64,000 bases of DNA from Bradyrhizobium sp. SK17 (lineage in GTDB: Bacteria > Pseudomonadota > Alphaproteobacteria > Rhizobiales > Xanthobacteraceae): NCBI RefSeq assembly GCF_002831585.1, contig NZ_CP025113.1, forward strand, positions 3,611,001-3,675,000, written 5' to 3'. The notes below the pieces were generated by a model. That model did not search any database. It was not told where the DNA came from and worked only from the letters and a program-made list of their open reading frames with translations. The position numbers were made by a program, and so were the translations under genes. Below, in pieces: positions 1-7,929 of this stretch; the stretch's first letter is position 1, and each line of letters begins with the position of its first letter.

Positions 1-609
1 CATCACCACGCTGGCATAGACGATGACCGGCGGCAGCGCATTGGGCAGGATCTCGCCGAGGATCAACTGGAGGTCCTTCATGCCGAGCGTCTTGCCGGCC
101 TGCACGAATTCACGGTTGCGCAGCGACAGGAATTCGGCGCGGGTCAGCCGCGCCGGCGCCGGCCACGACACCACGCCGACCGCGATGGTCACCGTGGTCA
201 GGGTCGAGCCGAACACCGCGACCAGCACCAGCAACAACACGAAGTTCGGCAGGGTCTGGAACGCCTCGGTGATCCGCATCAAGACATTGTCGACCCAGCC
301 GCCGTAGTAGCCGGCGAAGGCACCGACCAGGATGCCGATCAGGATCGCGATCACGGTGGCGACGCCGCCGATCAGCAGCGAAATCCGCGCGCCGTAGAAG
401 ATCTGGGCGGCGATGTCGCGGCCGGAATTGTCGGTGCCGAGCAGGAAGCGCGGGTTGGAGAACGGCCAGATCAGCGGCCGCCCCGCCAGCGCCAGCGGAT
501 CGCGCGGATAGAGCATGCCCGCGCTGACGGCCATCGCGATCACGAGCAGCAGCAGGATCAGGCCGATCACCGCTGCCGGGCTGCGGAAGTAGCGTTTCAC
601 CGCGTCCAT
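1..609 (-). CDS. Peptide-type ABC transporter permease (DppC-like), 3' end cut by window edge
   Basis: The first 203 codons of an inner-membrane permease are visible; the gene continues beyond base 1. The N-terminus (MDAVKRYFRSP) is followed by a hydrophobic segment at about residues 12-32 and by the GTDNSGRD motif typical of DppC/OppC permeases. More membrane segments follow, and the cytoplasmic coupling loop starts near the cut. The ATG lies inside the TGA of the preceding permease gene (TGATG overlap at 607-611), so the two are translationally coupled. It would form the heterodimeric channel with the 609-1589 product and receive substrate from the 1787-3400 binding protein. The ATPase genes are not in the window. 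Substrate unknown. Confidence 0.9.
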   Translation of the reverse strand, partial: MDAVKRYFRSPAAVIGLILLLLVIAMAVSAGMLYPRDPLALAGRPLIWPFSNPRFLLGTDNSGRDIAAQIFYGARISLLIGGVATVIAILIGILVGAFAGYYGGWVDNVLMRITEAFQTLPNFVLLLVLVAVFGSTLTTVTIAVGVVSWPAPARLTRAEFLSLRNREFVQAGKTLGMKDLQLILGEILPNALPPVIVYASVVM

Positions 610-1589
610 CACGCGCCCTCCGCCGCGATGCGCGGATCGAGCCGTGCGTAGAGCAGGTCGACCACGAAGTTCACGGCGATCACCAGCAGCGCGGACACGA
701 ACACGATGCCGAGCAGGGTGTTGAGGTCGCGCTGCACCACCGATTCATAGGCGAGGCGGCCGAGGCCGGGCAGCGAGAACACGCTTTCCACCACGACCGA
801 GCCGCCGAGCATGGTGCCGGCCTGCAACCCGATCAGCGTCACCATCGGCAGCAGCGCGTTGCGCAGCACGTGGCGGGTGATGATGCGGGTCTCGTCCAGG
901 CCCTTGGCGCGGGCGGTGCGGACGAAATCGAGGTTCAGGACCTCCAGCATCGAGGCGCGCATGATGCGCAGATAGATCGCAAGGAAGATCAGCCCCAGCG
1001 TCAGCGTCGGCAGCACCAGATGCGCGGCGATGTCGAGGACGCGCCAGATCCCGGTCTGGACGTTGCCGATGTCCTCGAAGCCGCCGGGCGGCAGCCATTG
1101 CAGATAGACCGAGAACACCACGATCGCCATCAGCCCGAACCAGAACGAGGGCGTGGCATAGAAGATCAGGCCAAGCGTGGAGATCAGCGTGTCCGGCCAG
1201 CGGTTGACGCCGCGCGATGCGATCACGCCGAACAAGAGGCCGAAGAAGAATGCGAACGACAGCGAGGCGGTCATCAAGAGGATGGTCGGTGGCAGCCGTT
1301 CCAGGATCACGGTCGCCACCGGCTTGCCGTAGATCGAGGAGAAGCCGAGATCGAGCCGCACCAGGTGCCACAGATAATTGCCGAGCTGTGCCGGAACCGA
1401 GAGGTCGAGCCCGTAGAATTTCCGCAGCGCCTCGGCGGTCGCGGCATCGCCGCCGCCCATCTGCGCCATCAGCGCATCGACGGTGTCGCCCGGCGCGAGC
1501 TGCAACAGCAGGAACACGCCGATCAGGATCAGGAACAGGGTCGGAATCGAGGCGGCGAGCCGCCGCCCCGCAAGGCTCAGGATACGCAT
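609..1589 (-). CDS. Peptide-type ABC transporter permease (DppB-like)
   Basis: 326-residue inner-membrane permease of the DppB/OppB family. An N-terminal membrane segment (about residues 12-30) precedes a periplasmic region, and five further hydrophobic segments follow. The conserved LVLPTLTLG region and the coupling loop with RTARAKGLDE are present, as in DppB proteins. It is full length for the family. It sits between the binding-protein gene (1787-3400, transcribed first) and the coupled DppC-like gene. A 197-base spacer containing an interspersed repeat separates it from the binding protein. Confidence 0.92.
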   Translation of the reverse strand: MRILSLAGRRLAASIPTLFLILIGVFLLLQLAPGDTVDALMAQMGGGDAATAEALRKFYGLDLSVPAQLGNYLWHLVRLDLGFSSIYGKPVATVILERLPPTILLMTASLSFAFFFGLLFGVIASRGVNRWPDTLISTLGLIFYATPSFWFGLMAIVVFSVYLQWLPPGGFEDIGNVQTGIWRVLDIAAHLVLPTLTLGLIFLAIYLRIMRASMLEVLNLDFVRTARAKGLDETRIITRHVLRNALLPMVTLIGLQAGTMLGGSVVVESVFSLPGLGRLAYESVVQRDLNTLLGIVFVSALLVIAVNFVVDLLYARLDPRIAAEGA

Positions 1590-1637
1590 AAGCTATCTAT
1601 AGCGTTTTCGCGTGAAGTGACCACTGGCCTCTACTTA

Positions 1638-1776
1638 CCTCGCCCCGCTTGCGGGGAGAGGTCGGATTGCATCGTCAGATGCAATCCGGGTGAGGGGTAT
1701 AGGTCTGTCCATGCTCGTAGCTCGCGGAGGGAGCCCCTCACCCCAACCCTCTCCCCGTGAAGAACGGGGAGAGGGG
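1638..1776. repeat. Interspersed palindromic repeat, family R1 (copy 1)
   Basis: Intergenic element built of nested inverted repeats: CGCCCCGCTTGCGGGGAGAG near 1640 and an inverted CTCTCCCC-type block near 1750-1776, with inner GGATTGCATC/GATGCAATCC arms. The same terminal sequence recurs at 37736-37890. It lies between the binding-protein gene and its permease within a presumed minus-strand operon, so it may be transcribed and fold in the mRNA. Confidence 0.85.
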
Positions 1777-1786
1777 GGAGCAGGCC

Positions 1787-3400
1787 TCACGCACTCAGCC
1801 AAAGATCGTGCCAGCTCGCCGAGCCCCAGCGCGGCGTATTGGAGTGGTTGCGCGCCTTGGCCGTGATCACGGTGACGAAGATCTGCTCGATCGGCATCCA
1901 GACCGGCAGCTCGGTGTTCACCTCCTTGACGAAATCGGCATACAGCGCCTTGCGCTTCACCGGATCGACCTCGGTGGCGGCGTCGTCGATGGTCTTGTCG
2001 ACGGTCTTGTCCTCCCAGCCCCATTGGTTGGTCCACGGTGCGCCCTTGGGCTGACCGGAGCGATACCAGACCGTGGTCGAGACCGCGGGGTCGTTGCGGT
2101 ATTGGTGCCAGCCGGTGGCGAGATCGAAGGCGTGGTCGTCATAGACCTGCTTGAGGAAGCCGCCGCCGTCATTGCGCACGATGTCGACCTGGATGCCGAC
2201 TTCGCCGAGCGACTGCTGCACGAAGGTCGACCACAGCGAGATGTCCTCGCCCCATGGCGCCGGCAATAGCTTCAGCGCGAAACGCTTGCCGCCACTGGCC
2301 TTGAAGCCGGCCTCGTCGAGCAGCGCGATCGCCTTGGCCTTGTCGTAGGGATATTGCGGCGTGTTCGGGCCGGGATAGAAGTCGGTCGAGGTCGAGGGGA
2401 TCGGGCCGGTGCCGAGCTTGGCGAAATCGCCCAGAAAGTTGTCGATGAAGAACGGCACGTTGATCGCGTGCGCGATGGCGCGGCGGACACGGATGTCGGA
2501 CAGCTCCTTGCGGCGGAAGTTGAACTCGATGGTGTTGGTGCGGGCGTTGCCCTCATTGCCCTTGGTCTGGACGATGAAGCGCTTGTCCTTGCCGAGCCGG
2601 GCCATGTCCGAGATCGTCAGCCCCGAGAACGGGCTGTAATGCAGCTCGCCGGCCTCCATCTGGGCGGCTGCGGCGGCGCGGTCGGTGATCACCTTCCAGA
2701 CGATGCGGTCGAGATAGGGCGCGTTCGGCCGCCAGTAATCCGGGTTGCGGTCGGCGATGATGTATTGGCCGCGCTCATACTTGACGAATTTGAACGGGCC
2801 GGTGCCGACCGGCGCCAGGTTGGTCGGGTTCTGCCGGATATCACCGCTCTCATAGAGATGCTTGGCGGAGACGTAGCCGAGGTCGGGCAGGGCGCGGAGC
2901 AGCAGGTTCAGCGGCATCGGCCGCTCGTAGCGGAAGATCGCGGTCTGCGGATCGGGCGTATCGACCGAGGTGAGGAACAGTTGCAGCGTCGATCCGTAGT
3001 TGAGGATCTTCTTCCACATGTTCATTGCGGTGAAGGCGACGTCCTCCGAAGTGAACGGCTTGCCGTCGTGCCAGGTGATGCCCTTGCGCAGCTTGAAGGT
3101 GACGGTCTTGCCGTCGGGCGCAGCCTCCCAGCTCTCGGCGAGCACGCCGACCGGCTGTCCCTGGGCATCGAGGTCGACCAGGTTCTCCTGGATCTTGCCG
3201 CCGATGATGTAGACGCCGGTCGAGGCCTGGAGGCTGGGGTTGAGCTGGCGCTGCTCGGCGCCGTAATGGACGTTGAACACGCCGCCCTTGCGCGGGGTCT
3301 CCTGCGCGAACGCCCGCATCGGATTGATGACATTGGCCGCAATCGCGGCCGAGGTCAGCAGGGCCGTGCGGCGGTTGATCTCGAGGCGGCTCAAATCCAT
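1787..3400 (-). CDS. ABC transporter substrate-binding protein, family 5 (peptide/nickel type)
   Basis: 537-residue periplasmic binding protein of the DppA/OppA class. The N-terminus has a twin-arginine-like signal (NRRTALLTSAAIA, about residues 9-21) ending near AFAQE. Family features follow: GGVFNVHYG at the mature start, the VTFKLRKGITWHDGKPFTSEDV block and the IRVRRAIAHAINV block. It delivers substrate to the permeases encoded just downstream on the same strand. The substrate (oligopeptide, glycoside or other organic molecule) cannot be deduced, because this family is broad. Confidence 0.92.
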   Translation of the reverse strand: MDLSRLEINRRTALLTSAAIAANVINPMRAFAQETPRKGGVFNVHYGAEQRQLNPSLQASTGVYIIGGKIQENLVDLDAQGQPVGVLAESWEAAPDGKTVTFKLRKGITWHDGKPFTSEDVAFTAMNMWKKILNYGSTLQLFLTSVDTPDPQTAIFRYERPMPLNLLLRALPDLGYVSAKHLYESGDIRQNPTNLAPVGTGPFKFVKYERGQYIIADRNPDYWRPNAPYLDRIVWKVITDRAAAAAQMEAGELHYSPFSGLTISDMARLGKDKRFIVQTKGNEGNARTNTIEFNFRRKELSDIRVRRAIAHAINVPFFIDNFLGDFAKLGTGPIPSTSTDFYPGPNTPQYPYDKAKAIALLDEAGFKASGGKRFALKLLPAPWGEDISLWSTFVQQSLGEVGIQVDIVRNDGGGFLKQVYDDHAFDLATGWHQYRNDPAVSTTVWYRSGQPKGAPWTNQWGWEDKTVDKTIDDAATEVDPVKRKALYADFVKEVNTELPVWMPIEQIFVTVITAKARNHSNTPRWGSASWHDLWLSA

Positions 3401-3833
3401 ACGCGGGTCTCCGGAACGTCAATAAAAGGCTTGTATCGGGCGGCCGGCTGGTTGATCGCGGCCGCCTTGCCCGGATGTTACCTTGGAATGAGAACCCAAG
3501 TCATTTTCTAATGCCTCGGCCTTTTGGACGATCATTTCCGAAACCTGAAGTGGCATCTCGCCATGCTGCGCAACCCGATTTGTGTGCCGTGTCGTGGTGC
3601 GCGTCGGCGCGGGAGGCCCAAGGTGATTCTCTCGCGGGGCCGTTTCGGGCGCCCCGAAGCCGCGCAAACCCTGTAATTTTAGGGGTCGGAAGCACCTTGA
3701 CTGTAAAAAACACTGGAAAAATCCCTGATTCGGGGGCTGTCCACAGCGATATTGCTGGGGTGAGTGCAGAAAACACTGTTTTTCTCGGCGTTTTCCGCCA
3801 TATCGTGCCCACTCCAGAATCAATGGAGCAACC
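3401..3833. other. 433-base intergenic region upstream of the HU gene
   Basis: No convincing gene. The right half is more AT-rich than its surroundings and should hold the HU promoter. It contains a TTGACT (3697-3702) that could be a -35 box, though no good -10 is evident. The direct repeat AAAACACTG occurs at 3707-3715 and 3770-3778; the second copy lies inside a short inverted repeat (3769-3784, GAAAA...TTTTTC). Function unknown. Confidence 0.5.
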
Positions 3834-4133
3834 ATGGCTACCCAACTGTCGAAGTCGCAAGTGATCGAGAAGATCGCGACCACCACCGAACTCTCCAAGC
3901 GCGACGTCAAGAACGTTTTGGACTCGCTCGTCGATGTCGGCCACAAGGAGCTGAAGAAGGCCGGGGTGTTCCTCGTCCCCGGCTTCGCGAAGTTCGTTGT
4001 GGTCAAGAAGCCTGCGACCAAGGCGCGCAAGGGCACCAACCCCTTCACCGGCGAAGAGATGATGTTCAAGGCCAAGCCGGCCCGGAAGATCGTCCGCGCA
4101 CGGCCGGTCAAGGCCGCCAAGGACGCGGTTTAA
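3834..4133 (+). CDS. HU/IHF-family DNA-binding protein
   Basis: 99-residue histone-like protein that bends DNA as a dimer. The HU fold is recognisable: helical N-terminal part (SKSQVIEKIA...LSKRDVKNVLDSL), then the GFAKFVVVKKPATKARKGTNP beta-arm region with the family's conserved arm tip, and a basic C-terminal tail (PARKIVRARPVKAAK). GGAG at 3825-3828 lies five bases before the ATG. The gene is monocistronic: it has its own upstream region and a strong terminator right after the stop. It is a housekeeping gene among catabolic ones. Confidence 0.95.
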   Translation: MATQLSKSQVIEKIATTTELSKRDVKNVLDSLVDVGHKELKKAGVFLVPGFAKFVVVKKPATKARKGTNPFTGEEMMFKAKPARKIVRARPVKAAKDAV

Positions 4134-4137
4134 GATG

Positions 4138-4172
4138 AAAAGGCCTCCGGTGACGGAGGCCTTTTGCTTTTG
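4138..4172 (+). terminator. Rho-independent terminator of the HU gene
   Basis: Perfect 11-bp stem AAAAGGCCTCC (4138-4148) / GGAGGCCTTTT (4155-4165) with a six-base loop, followed by GCTTTT. It begins four bases after the HU stop codon. This is the clearest intrinsic terminator in the window. Confidence 0.93.
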
Positions 4173-4272
4173 GGCCGTTAGCCAGCCGCAGTAGGTTGCC
4201 TGCCCGCGAGAGTGTTCGAGCGAAATGGACACCGGCTCGCATGTGGAAACGTGCCGAAGCAAGCATCCGGAG

Positions 4273-4301
4273 CTCCGGTCCTGGTTCAGCCAGGACCGGA
4301 G
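4273..4301 (-). terminator. Perfect stem-loop just past the SDR gene end
   Basis: 12-bp perfect inverted repeat CTCCGGTCCTGG (4273-4284) / CCAGGACCGGAG (4290-4301) with a five-base loop. It lies 19 bases beyond the stop of the minus-strand SDR gene. No U-run follows in that direction, so it may be an mRNA 3'-end stabiliser or a factor-dependent terminator rather than a classic intrinsic one. Confidence 0.5.
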
Positions 4302-4319
4302 TTCTGGATCACCGGAGTT

Positions 4320-5099
4320 CTAAACCACCGGCGAGCGGCCACCGTCGACATTGATGGCGGTGCCGGTGATGTAGGAGCCTTGCTCAGAGGCCAGGAAGCA
4401 GGCGAGGTTGGCGAACTCCTCCGCCGTACCGATGCGCCCGAGCGGCGTGCCCTTGGCCAGGCCCTTGGCGAATTCCTCGAAATCCGTGGTAGGCGCCTGG
4501 ACAGCGTGCCGCTTGACCCATTGATCGCTCATGATCAGGCCGACCAGCAGCGCATTGACGAGGATGTTGTGCTCGCCGCCTTCATTGGCCATGACCTTGG
4601 TCAGGGCCATGCCGGCTGCACGCGACACCGAGGTCGGCGCCGAGTTGCCGGCCGGCGCCTTGGCAAAGGTGTTGAGCACGTTGATGATGCGGCCCCATTT
4701 GCGCTGCTTCATGCCCGGCCAGACCAGCCGGCTGAAGCGGATCGCGGCGAACAGCTTGAGGTCGAGGTCCTCCTGCCAAGCCTCGTCGCTGATGCTCTCG
4801 AAGGCCAGCGTGCGCGCGGTGCCGGCGTTGTTGACCAGCACGTCGATCTTGCCGAGATCGGCGACGATCTTGTCATGGGTGGTCTTGATATCGGCCGCCT
4901 TCGCGACGTCGCAGACATAGTCGCGCACGACCAGCCCGTCCTTGGCGAGCGCCTCGCGCGCCGCCGCGAGGTCGGCGGCGCCGCGGGCGAGGATCGCGAC
5001 CTTGGCGCCGGATTCCGCAAACCGCCGCGCCACCGCGATCCCGATACCTTTGCTGCCGCCGGTGACCACCGCGACGCGGTCTTTCATCGATAGGTTCAT
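4320..5099 (-). CDS. SDR-family protein with degenerate catalytic triad
   Basis: 259 residues with a Rossmann fold of the short-chain dehydrogenase/reductase family. The cofactor motif TGGSKGIG (residues 13-20) and the structural NNAG (90-93) are intact. The Ser-Tyr-Lys triad is not: the expected YxxxK positions read T156-S-V-S-R160, and the expected Ser is N143 (IINVLN). The protein may therefore bind NAD(P) without normal carbonyl chemistry, or use an unusual mechanism. The C-terminus keeps the SDR ending (ITGTAINVDGGRSPVV). It is a single gene on the minus strand, followed by a stem-loop. Confidence 0.88.
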   Translation of the reverse strand: MNLSMKDRVAVVTGGSKGIGIAVARRFAESGAKVAILARGAADLAAAREALAKDGLVVRDYVCDVAKAADIKTTHDKIVADLGKIDVLVNNAGTARTLAFESISDEAWQEDLDLKLFAAIRFSRLVWPGMKQRKWGRIINVLNTFAKAPAGNSAPTSVSRAAGMALTKVMANEGGEHNILVNALLVGLIMSDQWVKRHAVQAPTTDFEEFAKGLAKGTPLGRIGTAEEFANLACFLASEQGSYITGTAINVDGGRSPVV

Positions 5100-5141
5100 T
5101 GTTGTTCTCTCCGATGGATCAAGGTCCCGGAGACAACGCTA

Positions 5142-5222
5142 TCAAACCGACAGCGCGACCAACAAGGTCATGCAGAGCAGGTGTGCCGTGACAATCAGGG
5201 CGAGATGGAGCGGACCGGGCAT
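5142..5222 (-). CDS. Possible 26-residue single-span membrane peptide
   Basis: A very short open frame starting MPGPLHLALIVTAHLL and continuing hydrophobic to its TGA, long enough for one membrane span. GGAGG lies six bases before the ATG, a good ribosome-binding distance, although it is part of a GGAGGCCTCC palindrome and could be coincidental. It sits 42 bases upstream of the SDR gene on the same strand. No homologue is recognised. A small hydrophobic frame can arise by chance, so this stays tentative. Confidence 0.3.
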   Translation of the reverse strand: MPGPLHLALIVTAHLLCMTLLVALSV

Positions 5223-5336
5223 CGGAGGCCTCCGGGTTGCGCGGTGAGATGAGCGCGGCCGTCAAGCTCCCTCACCCTGACAGGTAGGGCGATCGCACAT
5301 GGCAGCGAACCGCTTTGCACAACTGCCTCCACGTTC

Positions 5337-5354
5337 GTCATGGCCGGGCATGAC
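5337..5354. repeat. Solo fragment of repeat family R3
   Basis: GTCATGGCCGGGCATGAC joins the two outer ends of the longer R3 elements at 14193-14275 and 50590-50677 without their centre. It looks like an internally deleted derivative. Confidence 0.5.
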
Positions 5355-5372
5355 GCGGGGTGCGGGTTGCTC

Positions 5373-6359
5373 TCAGTTCAAGCTCGCGCCGGCCGTAAAG
5401 CTGCGGTCGACCGCCTTGCTGACGTCCAGCGTCTTGCCGAGGATGCCGTAGCGCGTGGCGCGGTCGGAGGCTGCCTGCACCTCCTTCACCACGGCCTCGT
5501 CGATCGCGATCGGGCTCGTCTTCTGCGCAGTGTAGGCGGCGAGCAGCACGTCTTCCGGCAGTTTTGTGAGCTCGGCCGTGCTCTTGGCATATTCCGCGAG
5601 GTGGTCGAGTGACCACAGTCGCGCCTTGTTGAGCCGCTGCACCAGATCCTGCACCGCGGCGCGCTTGGTCGTGATCGCGTTGTCGGAGGCGACGATGAAG
5701 GTGATGGTCGGCGTCAGGCCCTCGCCGTCGGCGACGACGCGCGCCTTGTCCTTCAGCGTCGCATAGGAGATGTAGGGCTCCCACACCGCCCAGGCGTCGA
5801 TCGAGCCGGCGAGCAGCGCGATCTTGGCGTCGACCGGGCCGAGCGGGGCGAAGGTCGCATCCTCGATCCGGCTGCCGGCCTTCTCCAGCGTCGCGTTGAT
5901 CAGGAACTGGCCCCAGCCGCCGCGCGTGCCGGCAAGCCGCTTGCCCTTCAGGTCGGCCGCCGACTTGATCGGCGAATCCCCGCGCACCAGGATCGCCTGC
6001 GTCCGCGCGTCGGACCGCGTGCCGCCGATCGCCTTGATCGGCGCGCCCGATGCGTAGACCGTCAGGAACGACAGGTCGCCGGTATAGCCGACGTCGAGCG
6101 CGCCGGCGTTGATCGCCTCCAGGATCGGCGCGGCGGCCGGGAATTCCGACCACTCGATCTTGTAGGGCAGGTCCTTGGCGAGACCGGAGATCTCCAGCAG
6201 CGAGCGGTTGCCGCCCTTCTGGTCGCCGACGCGCAGCACGATCGCGTCGGCGGCGAACGCCGCAGCCGACGTCGACAGCGTGATCACGGCGGCGATCAAC
6301 GCGGCCGCGGTGCGGCGGGTAAAGGTATGGGGAGGGCCCGAACGGGTCAGTTTGCGCAT
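5373..6359 (-). CDS. SsuA-like ABC transporter substrate-binding protein
   Basis: 328-residue periplasmic binding protein of the sulfonate/nitrate/taurine type. The ATG at 6359 (MRKLTRSGPP) is preferred because it starts a complete signal peptide ending at about AAAFAAD; the frame stays open further upstream without family-like sequence. The mature start LRVGDQKGG and the region PYKIEWSEFPAAAPILEA closely match the 12004-12945 protein, so the two are paralogues. It is transcribed away from the importer operon starting at 6838 and has no permease of its own nearby; it could share that transporter. Confidence 0.88.
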   Translation of the reverse strand: MRKLTRSGPPHTFTRRTAAALIAAVITLSTSAAAFAADAIVLRVGDQKGGNRSLLEISGLAKDLPYKIEWSEFPAAAPILEAINAGALDVGYTGDLSFLTVYASGAPIKAIGGTRSDARTQAILVRGDSPIKSAADLKGKRLAGTRGGWGQFLINATLEKAGSRIEDATFAPLGPVDAKIALLAGSIDAWAVWEPYISYATLKDKARVVADGEGLTPTITFIVASDNAITTKRAAVQDLVQRLNKARLWSLDHLAEYAKSTAELTKLPEDVLLAAYTAQKTSPIAIDEAVVKEVQAASDRATRYGILGKTLDVSKAVDRSFTAGASLN

Positions 6360-6837
6360 ATGCCGTTTTCTTTCTGATTCATTCGCTGCGCGGCGGAAGG
6401 CGCGGCAGCGTTCGACCAAGTCTATGAGCAAGCGCTTCGCCGTCAACGAAACGGAAATCTGTATTCGCAGGCACACCAGCAAGGATGATCTCGTCGTGCA
6501 TACCGCGCGTAGAACACATTGCGCATGCGATCCCGAACCGATCAGATTTGATGCAGTCGAGATGCCGGCGCCACGCCTCCGCACCGCGCCGACAGCGAAA
6601 ATCCTTTCATCGTCGCGCGATGTTCTCGTGGAGAGATCAGCTGCCGCGCCGACCACATTCGAAATTCCATTTCATTGACGGTGAACTTGTCGCGCCGCAT
6701 CATTTGCGCGTGGCTTTGAGTGCAATAGCACAGGACGAAATCCGCCTTTTTCTGAAACTTGAGCTTCGAACGACGGGGCGCGCAGGCCATGGCGGTCTGC
6801 GCGCGGGGCGGAGCCTTGCCGAAACGCAGGAGTGAAA
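6360..6837. other. Divergent intergenic region between two binding-protein genes
   Basis: 478 bases without a convincing gene. It must hold the promoters of the minus-strand SsuA-like gene and of the plus-strand importer operon. A TTGACG at 6675-6680 could be a -35 box, with no good -10. No clear palindromic operator was found. AGGAG at 6828-6832 is the ribosome-binding site of the next gene. Confidence 0.5.
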
Positions 6838-7929
6838 ATGTCGACCAACAAGAAGACGGTGATGGATCGCCGCACATTGCTGCGTGCGGGCGCCGCAGCG
6901 GCCTTTGCCGCGCCGATCGGAGCCTATAGCGCGCAGGCCTTCGCGCCGCGTGCAATCACGCCGGCGATCGACTTCTCCGAATTCCCGGTGTGCAAGGCCG
7001 CGTCCGATGCACCGCCGCTATCAGGCGCGCCGCGCAAGCTCAAGCTGTCGTGGAACGCCGGCGCGGTCTGCCTTGCGCCGTTGCCGGTCGCGATCGACCA
7101 CGGCTTCTTCCAGAAGCAGAACCTCGACGTCGAGCTCGTCAATTATTCCGGCTCGACCGACCAACTGCTGGAGGCGATCGCCACCGGCAAGAGCGATGCC
7201 GGGCTCGGCATGGCGCTGCGCTGGTTGAAGCCGCTCGAGCAGGGCTTTGACGTCAAGATCGCCGCTGGTACCCATGGCGGCTGCATGCGGGTGTTGACCC
7301 GCACCAACTCCGGCGTCGACAAGCTTGCCGATCTCAAGGGCAAGATCGTCGCGGTCGGCGATCTCGCGGGCCCTGACAAGAACTTCTTCTCGATCCAGCT
7401 CTCCAAGCTCGGGATCGATCCGGTCAGGGATGTCGACTGGCGCGCCTATCCCGGCAATCTGCTCAATGTCGCGGTCGAGAAGGGCGAGGTGCAGGCCTTC
7501 CTGTCGTCCGATCCGTTGGCTTATCTCTGGCTCAAGGACGCGCAGTACAAGGAGGTCGCCTCCAACCTCGACGGCGAGTACCGCGACAAGAGCTGCTGCA
7601 TCGTCGGCCTGCGCGGCAGCCTGGTGCGCGAGGAGCCCCATGTCGCGCGCGCCATCACCCAGGCGTTGCTCGACGCCGCGATGTTCACCTCGCAGAACCC
7701 TGACAAGGCTGCGAAGTCGTTCCAGCCCTATGCGCCGAAGGCCGCGAGCCTCGCCGATCTCGAGGCGATGGCGCGTTACCACACCCACCATCATCACCCG
7801 ACCGGCGAGGTGCTGAAGCGCGAGCTCAAGGGCTATGCCGACGATCTGAAATCGGTTCAGGTGTTCAAGCAGAGCACCGACACGGCCAAATTCGCGGAGC
7901 GGATCTATGTCGACGTATTCAGTGTCTGA
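6838..7929 (+). CDS. NMT1/SsuA-type ABC substrate-binding protein with His-rich motif
   Basis: 363-residue periplasmic binding protein, first gene of the plus-strand sulfonate-type operon. AGGAG at 6828-6832 favours the ATG at 6838 over a GTG two codons earlier. A Tat-type signal is visible (MDRRTLLRAGAAAAFAAP) running to AQAFA. The mature part has the two-lobed fold signature (LSWNAGAVCLAPLPVAIDHG). It is not closely similar to the two SsuA-like proteins flanking the operon. A histidine run in ARYHTHHHHPTGE near the C-terminus could bind a metal. Its 3' end overlaps the permease gene by 23 bases. Confidence 0.88.
   Translation: MSTNKKTVMDRRTLLRAGAAAAFAAPIGAYSAQAFAPRAITPAIDFSEFPVCKAASDAPPLSGAPRKLKLSWNAGAVCLAPLPVAIDHGFFQKQNLDVELVNYSGSTDQLLEAIATGKSDAGLGMALRWLKPLEQGFDVKIAAGTHGGCMRVLTRTNSGVDKLADLKGKIVAVGDLAGPDKNFFSIQLSKLGIDPVRDVDWRAYPGNLLNVAVEKGEVQAFLSSDPLAYLWLKDAQYKEVASNLDGEYRDKSCCIVGLRGSLVREEPHVARAITQALLDAAMFTSQNPDKAAKSFQPYAPKAASLADLEAMARYHTHHHHPTGEVLKRELKGYADDLKSVQVFKQSTDTAKFAERIYVDVFSV

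Noticed and set aside
3697..3730. Promoter call for the HU gene from TTGACT
   Set aside because: The -35 match is reasonable but no credible -10 hexamer follows at 16-18 bases, so no promoter feature was listed.
3728..3790. Replication-origin-like DnaA box (TGTCCACA) near the HU gene
   Set aside because: A single imperfect box without clustering or an AT-rich unwinding region; no dnaA or parAB genes nearby.
6360..6656. N-terminal extension of the divergent SsuA-like protein
   Set aside because: The extra 99 residues are not signal-like and would place the real signal peptide in the middle of the protein.
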